A stretch of 56,676 nucleotides of DNA, from the NCBI GenBank assembly GCA_038751365.1, contig JBCDGH010000003.1, positions 1 to 56,676 on the forward strand, in the 5' to 3' direction. The notes below the pieces were generated by a model. It ran no database searches, was not told where the DNA came from, and saw only the letters and a list, made by a program, of their open reading frames with translations. The stretch is from JBCDGH01 sp038751365. Its GTDB lineage: Bacteria > Patescibacteriota > JACMRA01. This document shows, piece after piece, positions 19,510 to 26,886 of this stretch. Positions within the stretch are counted from its first letter, which is position 1. Every line of letters begins with the position of its first letter. The position numbers and the translations under genes are program-made.

Positions 19510-20592
19510 ATGAAAGATATTGATCATAACGATTGTAGGCAGCTTATTGAGGATGTGGAATTATTTTTGAATGAAGAGGATAATGAAATTAAATCTATTA
19601 AAGAGCAGTCTACAGATCTTGAAAAGCAGCTTGCAGACCCTGATATCTGGAGCCGACCAACTAAAGCAGGGCAACTAAATAAAGAACTAACTGCCTATAA
19701 ATTAAGATTGAGTAGATTTGAAGACCTAAGCTTGGGCATAAATAACTTGAAGGCTGCTCTGGAGCTTGATGATAAAAACGAGGAGGAATCCATCTACTTT
19801 CGATTACACAAGAATTTTAAAGACTTACAAAATGAGCAGTTTTTAAATGGTAAGTTTGATAAGCAAGATGCTCAACTTTCTATACATGCCGGTGCAGGAG
19901 GAATCGATGCTCAAGACTGGGCAGCTATGCTGTGTGCGATGTACCAAAGCTTTAGCACCAAACAAGATTGGAACTGGGAGATTGTACATATTTCAGCAGG
20001 TGAAGAAGGTGGTCTCAAATCAGCTACTCTAAACATAAGAGGTATAAACACTTACGGTTATTTAAAGGAGGAGGCAGGAGTGCACAGGCTGGTGAGAATA
20101 TCCCCTTTCAATTCTGGAAAAACCAGAGAAACTTCCTTTGCACTAGTAGAAGTGTTGCCAATGAGTGTGCACGATTCGGTTAAAATTGCAGAAATTCAAG
20201 AAAAAGATCTAAAATGGGAATATTCCATGTCTTCGGGTAAAGGTGGGCAAAGTGTCAATACTACTTATTCAGCAGTCAGACTAGTTCACCTACCTACTGG
20301 CTTAAGCGTAACCTGTCAAAATGAAAGAAGTCAGCTACAAAACAAACACCAAGCGCTTAAGTACTTGAAAAATAAACTAGCTGTACTTGAAATTAAAAAA
20401 AACCAAGAACTACAGAATGAAATCAAAGGTCACTTTGTCTCTGCTCAGTGGGGAAGTCAGATAAGAAGCTATACCCTTCACCCATATAAACTACTTAAGG
20501 ATCATCGAAGTGGTTTTGAGTCTAGCGACGTTGAAAAAATTTTGGAAGAAGGTGATCTGTTACCTGTTATATGGTCGGTAAAAACACATTAG
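19510..20592 (+). CDS. prfB: Peptide chain release factor 2
   Basis: Recognises UAA and UGA stop codons and triggers peptide release. The 360-aa chain has GGIDAQDWAAML (RF2 has GG-x-(E/D)-AQDWA), the anticodon-like SPF tripeptide at S198-P199-F200, and the GGQ loop at 245-247 (SGKGGQSVN). It reads through in one frame from ATG, so the programmed frameshift found in many prfB genes is absent. Its presence, and many TGA-terminated genes, show UGA is a stop in this organism. Confidence 0.95.
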   Translation: MKDIDHNDCRQLIEDVELFLNEEDNEIKSIKEQSTDLEKQLADPDIWSRPTKAGQLNKELTAYKLRLSRFEDLSLGINNLKAALELDDKNEEESIYFRLHKNFKDLQNEQFLNGKFDKQDAQLSIHAGAGGIDAQDWAAMLCAMYQSFSTKQDWNWEIVHISAGEEGGLKSATLNIRGINTYGYLKEEAGVHRLVRISPFNSGKTRETSFALVEVLPMSVHDSVKIAEIQEKDLKWEYSMSSGKGGQSVNTTYSAVRLVHLPTGLSVTCQNERSQLQNKHQALKYLKNKLAVLEIKKNQELQNEIKGHFVSAQWGSQIRSYTLHPYKLLKDHRSGFESSDVEKILEEGDLLPVIWSVKTH

Positions 20593-20594
20593 TT

Positions 20595-20623
20595 TTGACA
20601 TCACAAATAGAATAAACTACAAT
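20595..20623 (+). promoter_or_regulatory. Strong promoter for the secreted protein / solute-binding protein pair
   Basis: TTGACA (20595-20600), a 17-base spacer and TACAAT (20618-20623), 11 of 12 consensus matches. It starts two bases after the prfB stop. The predicted leader is about 18 bases. Confidence 0.75.
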
Positions 20624-20647
20624 GGTAGGGTAAAACAAAAATAAAAT

Positions 20648-22105
20648 ATGTATAACAGTAAATTAGTCTGGTTTAATAAATTGCTTGCCAGTGTTTGGCT
20701 AGTTTCAGTTTTATTTCTTACTCTTGGTGTTAACTATGCCTTTGCTTCGGACATGAGGAATTTGCAAGGAAAATTAGGTCTTTTACGTAGACCCATCGCC
20801 TCAGCTGTTGAGTGGAAAATAGATAGATATATTGATTCCCTATTTAGTCCAGTTCAAGCTAATGCTCAATTTGGAGGTGTAGTGACCTGCGTTAACTGTG
20901 CTACAGAAGCTGGTATGATAGCAGAAAGGCTTGAGGTAACTTTACTAAGAAGTCTTTTAACAGCTTTTGTCAGAACAATTTTAAACTTTATTCAAGACAC
21001 TGTTCTTACCATAATAAGGCAGCTGACAAGCGCCCAAGATCAGTTCAATTTTCTTAGATCAATAGGTCAATATGCTGAACAAGCTGTGCTTCTAGCTTCA
21101 AAACAAGCTTATAATTGTGCTAATAATTCAATAACTAATTGGACCTACAACTTGTTTGGAGACACTCCACCTGACACAGCTCAAGATAACTGCAAATTTG
21201 GAGTAGTTAATGTTGAAAATCCAAATGAAAATGATGTCATTGCTGCAACCCAAGATGTAATAGATCAGTGTGTTGCACTTGCCTATTCAGCTACTCTTCC
21301 GATAGGATGTACTGATACTGAAATCAAACAGCTACAATCGCAATCAGAAGAAGTTTTGAAAGAAAAGCTGCTAAACGAGTGTACTGAAGGTTATACACCT
21401 CCCTTGTTTGAGGAGTTAAGTGGAGCTTATAGTTGTGGAGGATATATAAATGAAGGAATATCTAGGTTTCAGCAAGAAAGTCTGACTAGATCTGAAGAAG
21501 TCGGTCAGGCTGTAAGCCGAAGCTTAGATAGCTTTAATCAATCGATTGGTGATGACGCAGCTTTCATTACTACTGACGCACCAGGATTAACCACAATAAG
21601 TGATAATTCTGCGGAAACCTCAGAGTTTATTGCAAGTCCAGTATATTATCCTACCAGCTTGGATATCTTTGACCCAAATACTAACTCGCTCAACGAAGTT
21701 AGAGTAGGTTTTGCTAAAGACCCTAAAGCTGACGAGCTAATTAACGACTACACAATAGCTGGAATAAACTCTAAACCTGAACCTAGTGGTGAACCTGATA
21801 AAAGTATTATAAATACTATACAAGACTCCTTTAAAGGTTTTCTAGACCAGTTGTTAAATAAATTACAGGAAATGTTGTTCTCATTTTTAAATAATCTTAT
21901 TGCTAAATTAGATGTGGCTACAGGCGGAAGCGGAATATTTTCTAGCTTACTTTCTGATATAACTGGATCAGTAAAAACATATGCGAAAAGCAAAGTGGAT
22001 AGTTTGTATAGAGATATTACCGAGCAGAGACAGGCACTTGTAGACGACCTAGGTCAAAGAAAAGAAGTAATTACCTACGACGATAATGTAACTTTTGTAC
22101 CTTAG
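20648..22105 (+). CDS. Secreted protein of unknown function
   Basis: A 485-aa protein with a clear signal peptide (residues 1-34, hydrophobic core WLVSVLFLTLGVNYAFA). The exported part begins with an amphipathic helical region, has paired cysteines early (VTCVNCA, about residue 80) and scattered further Cys that could form disulfides, an acidic Ser/Thr-rich middle, and a helical, hydrophobic C-terminal region (FLDQLLNKLQEMLFSFLNNLIAKL). The helical plan recalls CPR proteins found near type IV secretion genes, but no conserved motif proves that. It is one base from the solute-binding protein gene, so they form one unit under a strong promoter. Confidence 0.6.
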   Translation: MYNSKLVWFNKLLASVWLVSVLFLTLGVNYAFASDMRNLQGKLGLLRRPIASAVEWKIDRYIDSLFSPVQANAQFGGVVTCVNCATEAGMIAERLEVTLLRSLLTAFVRTILNFIQDTVLTIIRQLTSAQDQFNFLRSIGQYAEQAVLLASKQAYNCANNSITNWTYNLFGDTPPDTAQDNCKFGVVNVENPNENDVIAATQDVIDQCVALAYSATLPIGCTDTEIKQLQSQSEEVLKEKLLNECTEGYTPPLFEELSGAYSCGGYINEGISRFQQESLTRSEEVGQAVSRSLDSFNQSIGDDAAFITTDAPGLTTISDNSAETSEFIASPVYYPTSLDIFDPNTNSLNEVRVGFAKDPKADELINDYTIAGINSKPEPSGEPDKSIINTIQDSFKGFLDQLLNKLQEMLFSFLNNLIAKLDVATGGSGIFSSLLSDITGSVKTYAKSKVDSLYRDITEQRQALVDDLGQRKEVITYDDNVTFVP

Positions 22106-22106
22106 T

Positions 22107-23522
22107 ATGAGCAATTTGTTTCAGAATAAAAAGATGTTAATTATAGTACTAGTAGTAGTATCTCTGCTTCTTGGTCTGATATTTTTACTATTACAACCTA
22201 GACAACCTCAACAAGTTGTTACAAGCGATGAACCAGTAACTCTCACTTGGTGGAAGCTGTTTTATGGTAACAGCGTATACTCAGATATTATCAATGATTT
22301 TAAAAAAACCCCTGGCAATAGCAATGTTACAATTAATGTTGTGACTAGAGATTATACCAACCCTAGCTCTTACTATCAAGGTTTAATTTCTGACATTGCT
22401 GCTGGGGCTGGACCTGATATATTTACAATCCGCAATGACGACTTACCCGCATACCAAAAATTCATGACCCCAATAGATAATTTTGAAGGTGCCAAACTAG
22501 CCAATTATAAAGATGATTTTGTTTCTTTAGCTGTCAGAGATACAATGGTAAAAGATAAAGTATATGCTGTAACTAGTTATGTGGACAATTTACAATTATA
22601 CTACAACACAGATATACTATCACAAGCAGAACTAGCTTTACCAGCAACTACTTGGCGGGAATTAGATAATCAGCTACCCTTACTTAATAAACGCGACATT
22701 ACCGGTACTGATTTTCGACAAAGCGCTATATCCTTTGGTACTGGTTTTGATGTTAGAGAGAGCGGCGGAAATATTAACAGATTTCAAGATATTATACCAG
22801 CTTTGATGTTTCAAAATGGTGCTCAACTATATGATTATCAGAAAAATACTAGTATTTTTGGTAAGGTAGACGGAGTCGATAAAAACAACCCTAGTTATGA
22901 TGCTTTGAGGTTTTTTCATGACTTTGCCGACCCCTCCACTAGTAGATATAGTTGGAATAGCGGACAAAGTAATAATATTGATGAGTTTGCCGAAGGAAGG
23001 TTAGCTTACATAGTCCATTATAGCTACTTGAAAGATGTTCTAGCTCAAAAAAATTCTCGTCTAGATTATAAGATAGCACCTATACCTCAAGTTGATCTTG
23101 CTCGAAAAAAGACTTACGGATTCTTTTTCATGGATGGTCTGAATAGGAAATTAAGAAATGATGTAAACAACTTTCCAGCTGATAGCTCAAAATTGAGAAA
23201 ACTACAAGCTGCTTCAGACTTTTTAGAATTTCTTTCACAGAGAAGCGCTCAAAGTGCTTTTGCGTCAGCTACTAGACTACCTTCTGCTCATAAAGAAGTT
23301 ATTGATGATCAACTATCCAGAGATGATAACATTAGAGTCTTTGCCGCTGGAAGTTTATACGCTGACAATTATTACAAACCAGATGTAAACAGGATGGAAA
23401 AGCTATGGGGTCAGATTTTGTACAGAACAATTTACGAAAATCAGCCTTTATCAGATAGCCTGCAACAGGGAATCTCTGAGTATGAGAGAATGCTTAGTTT
23501 AGAACCTCAGCTTAGGGGTTAA
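22107..23522 (+). CDS. Extracellular solute-binding protein (ABC, family 1)
   Basis: A 471-aa protein with an N-terminal membrane anchor (KMLIIVLVVVSLLLGLIFLLL, not a lipobox) followed by a periplasmic-binding-protein fold. Marks are VTLTWWKLFYGNSVYSDIINDF, the GAGPDIFTIRNDDLPAY segment (family pattern A-x-G-x-xPD-V-x), and AVTSYVDNLQLYYNTDIL. Family members bind sugars or peptides. There is no permease or ATPase gene nearby. The ATG at 22107 lies one base after the previous stop, so I preferred it to the upstream TTG. A TrmB-type regulator gene converges from the right. Confidence 0.82.
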   Translation: MSNLFQNKKMLIIVLVVVSLLLGLIFLLLQPRQPQQVVTSDEPVTLTWWKLFYGNSVYSDIINDFKKTPGNSNVTINVVTRDYTNPSSYYQGLISDIAAGAGPDIFTIRNDDLPAYQKFMTPIDNFEGAKLANYKDDFVSLAVRDTMVKDKVYAVTSYVDNLQLYYNTDILSQAELALPATTWRELDNQLPLLNKRDITGTDFRQSAISFGTGFDVRESGGNINRFQDIIPALMFQNGAQLYDYQKNTSIFGKVDGVDKNNPSYDALRFFHDFADPSTSRYSWNSGQSNNIDEFAEGRLAYIVHYSYLKDVLAQKNSRLDYKIAPIPQVDLARKKTYGFFFMDGLNRKLRNDVNNFPADSSKLRKLQAASDFLEFLSQRSAQSAFASATRLPSAHKEVIDDQLSRDDNIRVFAAGSLYADNYYKPDVNRMEKLWGQILYRTIYENQPLSDSLQQGISEYERMLSLEPQLRG

Positions 23523-23604
23523 TTGCGCAAGACTATGAGTGAAATATAGCACTTCGATGGTTAAGATTTAGACTACAACGAAAGTACCTAAAGCTCTTAT
23601 AAGG

Positions 23605-24429
23605 TTAAACAGAAGACAAAAATTCTCTATTTCTTTGAGTAAATTTTGTAATTGCCTTACTCTTTTTCCAAAGCATCTCGAACTGAGTTTTGAGTAGTTC
23701 CACAAACTCCTGGCTAACTATACTAAAACCAAAACTTTCCGACTTAGAAGAAATAAATACTACCTTATCTCCATATATCCAGTAGCCCATATTAAAATCA
23801 ACGTTTTTTGGGGCAATTCTAATCTCTCTCATAAACTCAGCACCTATTCCTAGATATGGGTACTTATCGACATCTACAGCTTGGTTTTTTGACCAAATAG
23901 CTCTTGTATATAAGCTGTTTTTAATTCTCATTTTATTTAAGTAGCTAAAAAATTCTGGGGACAGAATATCCAGCATATTGTGAATTGGCCATAAAGCCAG
24001 TGTTTCAAGTTCACGATAGAAAATCATATCTCTTAACGCTTCTCGAAGCTCTACTTCTCCCTGAAAAACTTCAAAAGAGGGTGTAAAATACTTTGTTTTA
24101 TTTTGTGCTAAAAGTTTTGGTAAAATATTTAAATAATCAAATTCTAGGCTGCTTAAGTTCTGCTGCCTTTCTTTGATTAGTAATTTAATTCTCTCAGGAG
24201 ATTCAGCACAAAAATATCTAACTGACCTACTATGACCACTAGAAATTTCATGAACTAGCCCATATTTTTTTAGCCTTTTCAAATAATTATAAGTTGTAGA
24301 ACGATTAATTTTCAATTCTGCAGAAATTTGAGACGCTCTAAGCTTGATTTTTTGACTTAGCTTTTGATAAATCTGTATCTCAAACAGGCTTAAGCCTAAC
24401 TCTGTTAGTATAGGATTTAAATCGCTCAT
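23605..24429 (-). CDS. TrmB-family transcriptional regulator
   Basis: A 274-aa DNA-binding protein. Residues 5-75 form a winged HTH: LGLSLFEIQIYQKLSQKIKLRASQISAELKINRSTTYNYLKRLKKYGLV, the TrmB pattern. A coiled-coil linker (LLIKERQQNLSSLE) follows, then an effector-type domain beginning FEVFQGEVELREALRDMI. TrmB regulators usually sense sugars and control sugar uptake, so the converging solute-binding protein gene is a plausible but unproven target. No operator is obvious. Confidence 0.8.
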   Translation of the reverse strand: MSDLNPILTELGLSLFEIQIYQKLSQKIKLRASQISAELKINRSTTYNYLKRLKKYGLVHEISSGHSRSVRYFCAESPERIKLLIKERQQNLSSLEFDYLNILPKLLAQNKTKYFTPSFEVFQGEVELREALRDMIFYRELETLALWPIHNMLDILSPEFFSYLNKMRIKNSLYTRAIWSKNQAVDVDKYPYLGIGAEFMREIRIAPKNVDFNMGYWIYGDKVVFISSKSESFGFSIVSQEFVELLKTQFEMLWKKSKAITKFTQRNREFLSSV

Positions 24430-24543
24430 ATAATTTGTTGTTACTCAATGATAACAGTATTGTTTAAAAATATCATTTCTTTTTTTCAAAGATAGCAACT
24501 ACTGTATTAGTTTAGTTGCTCATCTAGCTATAGGAAGAAACAG

Positions 24544-25158
24544 ATGAATCCAAACAATTTGCAAGACTATATAATTCTCAGAGGTGGCAGGCTAGCCATG
24601 TTTCGAGAAGCCTCGAAGAGTATTCCTCCTTTCGCTGAAATTGGAAGAATCGAAGAATGCCTTAACAGCTTTACCACCACATACCCGTGGGGTAATTTCC
24701 CGGATATACCAGAAGGATGGAATTATCAAGGAGTAGCTGGATTAAGTCATAAACTATGGTTTGTGACAAAAGATGGAAGAAGGTTCGGAGGAGCTGCCAA
24801 TGTAGCCCCGGGTGGCTTCTACAGGTTTAACCTATTGGTTGACCAAGGAGATACTAGCCTATCTTCTCTATCAGAAAATGAGGGATATGCAATTGTCACC
24901 GCAGTTGATGACTGCAGTTATTTTATCTACAGATTAGTAACAAGATTTATTGGTCAACACGCTGGGGTAGACGGTGGTAATGTGATTATATCGCCAATGA
25001 TAAATGGAGAAGTATTCTATCAATTCACTGGTCGTTGCTCAACTTGCCCAAACAAATATTTATCAGCAGATAATTTTGTTGATTATATGAAAGCAGGGAT
25101 TAAAAAAGAAAAACCTGACTTACAAGCAATTGATTTTACAGAGTTTAAATCACTATAG
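24544..25158 (+). CDS. NifU C-terminal domain fused to a novel N-terminal domain
   Basis: A 204-aa protein. The C-terminal 75 residues match the NifU C-terminal (Nfu) Fe-S scaffold domain: VDGGNVIISPMINGEVFYQFTGRCSTCP with the cluster-binding pair C165-xx-C168, then a helix KAGIKKEKPDLQAIDF. Nfu domains carry or deliver Fe-S clusters. The first 130 residues (with TYPWGNFPDIPEGWNYQGV, and LWFVTKDGRRFGGAANVAPGGFYRF) I do not recognise; this half is tryptophan/aromatic-rich and may bind a target. No SufBCD/IscS genes are in the window. A terminator follows directly, so it is probably a single-gene transcript. Confidence 0.7.
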   Translation: MNPNNLQDYIILRGGRLAMFREASKSIPPFAEIGRIEECLNSFTTTYPWGNFPDIPEGWNYQGVAGLSHKLWFVTKDGRRFGGAANVAPGGFYRFNLLVDQGDTSLSSLSENEGYAIVTAVDDCSYFIYRLVTRFIGQHAGVDGGNVIISPMINGEVFYQFTGRCSTCPNKYLSADNFVDYMKAGIKKEKPDLQAIDFTEFKSL

Positions 25159-25170
25159 CTTTTTGGTGTA

Positions 25171-25204
25171 CCAGATCTAATTTTTTTAGATCTGGTTTTC
25201 TTTT
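25171..25204 (+). terminator. Rho-independent terminator after the NifU-fusion gene
   Basis: CCAGATCTAA (25171-25180), a 5-base T loop, TTAGATCTGG (25186-25195), then TTTTC-TTTT. A 10-bp perfect stem with T run; the best terminator in the window. Confidence 0.85.
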
Positions 25205-25312
25205 AAAGACTTAAATAGTTCATAAGTTTGCACCTCATAATTGATATAAAACACGTGTTTTAGTTACAAAATATTTACATTTTAGATCGGACAATCCAGA
25301 TTCAAATTTTGC

Positions 25313-25318
25313 TTGACA
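25313..25318 (+). promoter_or_regulatory. Probable -35 box of the nrdRBA promoter
   Basis: Perfect TTGACA. The -10 region at normal spacing (around 25336-25342) is poor (TTTTGC / TTGCTA), as is common for repressed promoters. It lies about 55 bases upstream of the NrdR box. Confidence 0.4.
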
Positions 25319-25372
25319 ACTACCTTATTCTCAATTTTGCTACTTCTTGTAGTATTTTGCCTCACGTTAACT

Positions 25373-25388
25373 ACACTATATATAGTGG
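25373..25388 (+). promoter_or_regulatory. NrdR box
   Basis: ACACTATATATAGTGG matches the NrdR operator consensus (acaCwAtATaTwGtgt) at 14 or more of 16 positions. It lies 33 bases before the nrdR ATG. A degenerate half-match (TACTTCTTGTAGTA, 25341-25354) is centred 33 bases upstream, near the two-box spacing seen in other bacteria. It indicates that NrdR represses its own nrdR-nrdB-nrdA operon. Confidence 0.75.
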
Positions 25389-25420
25389 CAATTACTAAAT
25401 CTACTTTAGTTTTTAGCTGT

Positions 25421-25870
25421 ATGATCTGCCCAAAATGTCACAATACTGACACTAGAGTCTACGACACAAGAGTGACCCAAAATGGCAGAGCAACTAGGAG
25501 GAGGAGAGAGTGCGAAAACTGTGGATATAGGTATACGACACTAGAAGAAATAAAACTTTTAGATCTATACGTAGAAAAAAAGAATGGGCGAGTCGAATTA
25601 TTATCTGAAGATAAGCTTGCATCAGGCATAAAAAAAGCCTTCAACAAACGCTACATCAATAACGACAAGGTTGCTATATTAGTACAAAAAGTAGTGGAGG
25701 ATATAATAGAAATAAATAGAAACCCAATAAAATCAACAAAAATAGGTAGAATTGTTTTGAAGAACCTACGCAAGTCTGATGAAGCTGCCTATATTTGCTA
25801 CTGGGCAATGTTTGGAAACTTTGAAAGTGCTGTAGAATTCAATAAATTGCTCAAAGAGTTTAATCGGTAA
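25421..25870 (+). CDS. nrdR: Ribonucleotide reductase repressor NrdR
   Basis: ATP/dATP-sensing repressor of ribonucleotide reductase genes. I start it at the ATG at 25421 (MICPKC), because the upstream extension would precede the NrdR box and the zinc ribbon normally begins the protein; this gives 149 aa. Zinc ribbon: CPKC (residues 3-6) and CENC. The RRRREC stretch binds DNA. The ATP-cone domain runs from about residue 45 (VEKKNGRVELLSEDKLASGIKKAF). It heads the nrdR-nrdB-nrdA operon with gaps of 28 bases each. Confidence 0.95.
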   Translation: MICPKCHNTDTRVYDTRVTQNGRATRRRRECENCGYRYTTLEEIKLLDLYVEKKNGRVELLSEDKLASGIKKAFNKRYINNDKVAILVQKVVEDIIEINRNPIKSTKIGRIVLKNLRKSDEAAYICYWAMFGNFESAVEFNKLLKEFNR

Positions 25871-25898
25871 AAAATTGTAAGTAATCAAAATATGCTAT

Positions 25899-26858
25899 AT
25901 GTCTAATGCTAACGCTTTGCTTCGGGAAAAATCCAATAAATACACAGTCTTTACTGATAACGCTAATTCAAAAGTCGTAAGTATGTGCGATATACAAGAA
26001 GCTAACATTTGGCTAGCTTCAGACATAAATTTGATGCACGACAGCAGTGATTGGCAAAAGCTAAGTACAGACGAGCAAGATTATCTTAAGCAAGTTTTAG
26101 CATTTTTTGCATCTTCAGATGGCATTGTAGGAGAGAATATAGCTATGAATTTTCTCCAAGAAGTAAAAATACCAGAAGTTAGATACTTTTATTACTTCCA
26201 ATGTATGATGGAAGCTGTCCATAGTAAGGTCTACTCACAACTAATTAACACTTTTATCCCTACAGCTGAGGAGAGAAACAAACTATTTGACTCTATAAAC
26301 TCTCATCCGATTATTAAGAAAAAGGCTGATTGGTGTTTCGATTGGATGCGAGAAGACCAACCTTTCAATCAAAGATTAATAGCATTTCTAGCAGTTGAGG
26401 GAATATTTTTCGCTGGCTCTTTTGCTTCAATATTTTGGATAAGAGATAGAGGATACCTAGCTAATAGTTTGGGAGTAGCTAATGAATATATATCTAGGGA
26501 TGAGACCTTACATGCTGAGTTTGCTTGCTTCTTATATAAAGAGTTTTTTAACGACTTAGACGAACAGATTATACAAAATATCATACTGTCGGCTTTAGAT
26601 ATAGAAAAAGACTTTGTTAACCACTCCTTGCCGAACAGACTTTTTGGAATGAACAGCGAGCTTTTACACCAATACTTAGAGTATGTGACAGATACTTGGC
26701 TATCCTCTTTAGGCTGTAAAAAAGTATTTAATGTGTCTCAGCCTTTTGGGTTTATGGAAACTATTGGTCAAAAACGTAAAGATAACTTTTTTGAAAAGAC
26801 ACGTACAAATTACGCTAGACACACTGAGACAAAAGTTCTAGATTTTAACCTCATATAA
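25899..26858 (+). CDS. nrdB: Class I ribonucleotide reductase, beta subunit
   Basis: Holds the metal-radical cofactor that starts ribonucleotide reduction. It is 319 aa. All ligands of the dinuclear site are present: D74, E105, H108, E167, E202 and H205. The radical tyrosine is present at Y112 (H108-S-K-V-Y112), so it is a tyrosyl-radical enzyme and not the Tyr-free class Ic type. The sequence (AFFASSDGIVGEN, AVEGIFFAGSFASIFW, ISRDETLHAEFAC) resembles the eukaryote-like NrdB branch. The enzyme needs oxygen to build the radical in its usual form. Confidence 0.96.
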   Translation: MSNANALLREKSNKYTVFTDNANSKVVSMCDIQEANIWLASDINLMHDSSDWQKLSTDEQDYLKQVLAFFASSDGIVGENIAMNFLQEVKIPEVRYFYYFQCMMEAVHSKVYSQLINTFIPTAEERNKLFDSINSHPIIKKKADWCFDWMREDQPFNQRLIAFLAVEGIFFAGSFASIFWIRDRGYLANSLGVANEYISRDETLHAEFACFLYKEFFNDLDEQIIQNIILSALDIEKDFVNHSLPNRLFGMNSELLHQYLEYVTDTWLSSLGCKKVFNVSQPFGFMETIGQKRKDNFFEKTRTNYARHTETKVLDFNLI

Positions 26859-26886
26859 AGTAAGTTTCAAAAGATATCTTCAGTTT

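Noticed and set aside
19510..20592. Programmed frameshift in prfB
   Set aside because: The gene reads through in one frame from ATG with the full N-terminal domain; no in-frame TGA near codon 25.
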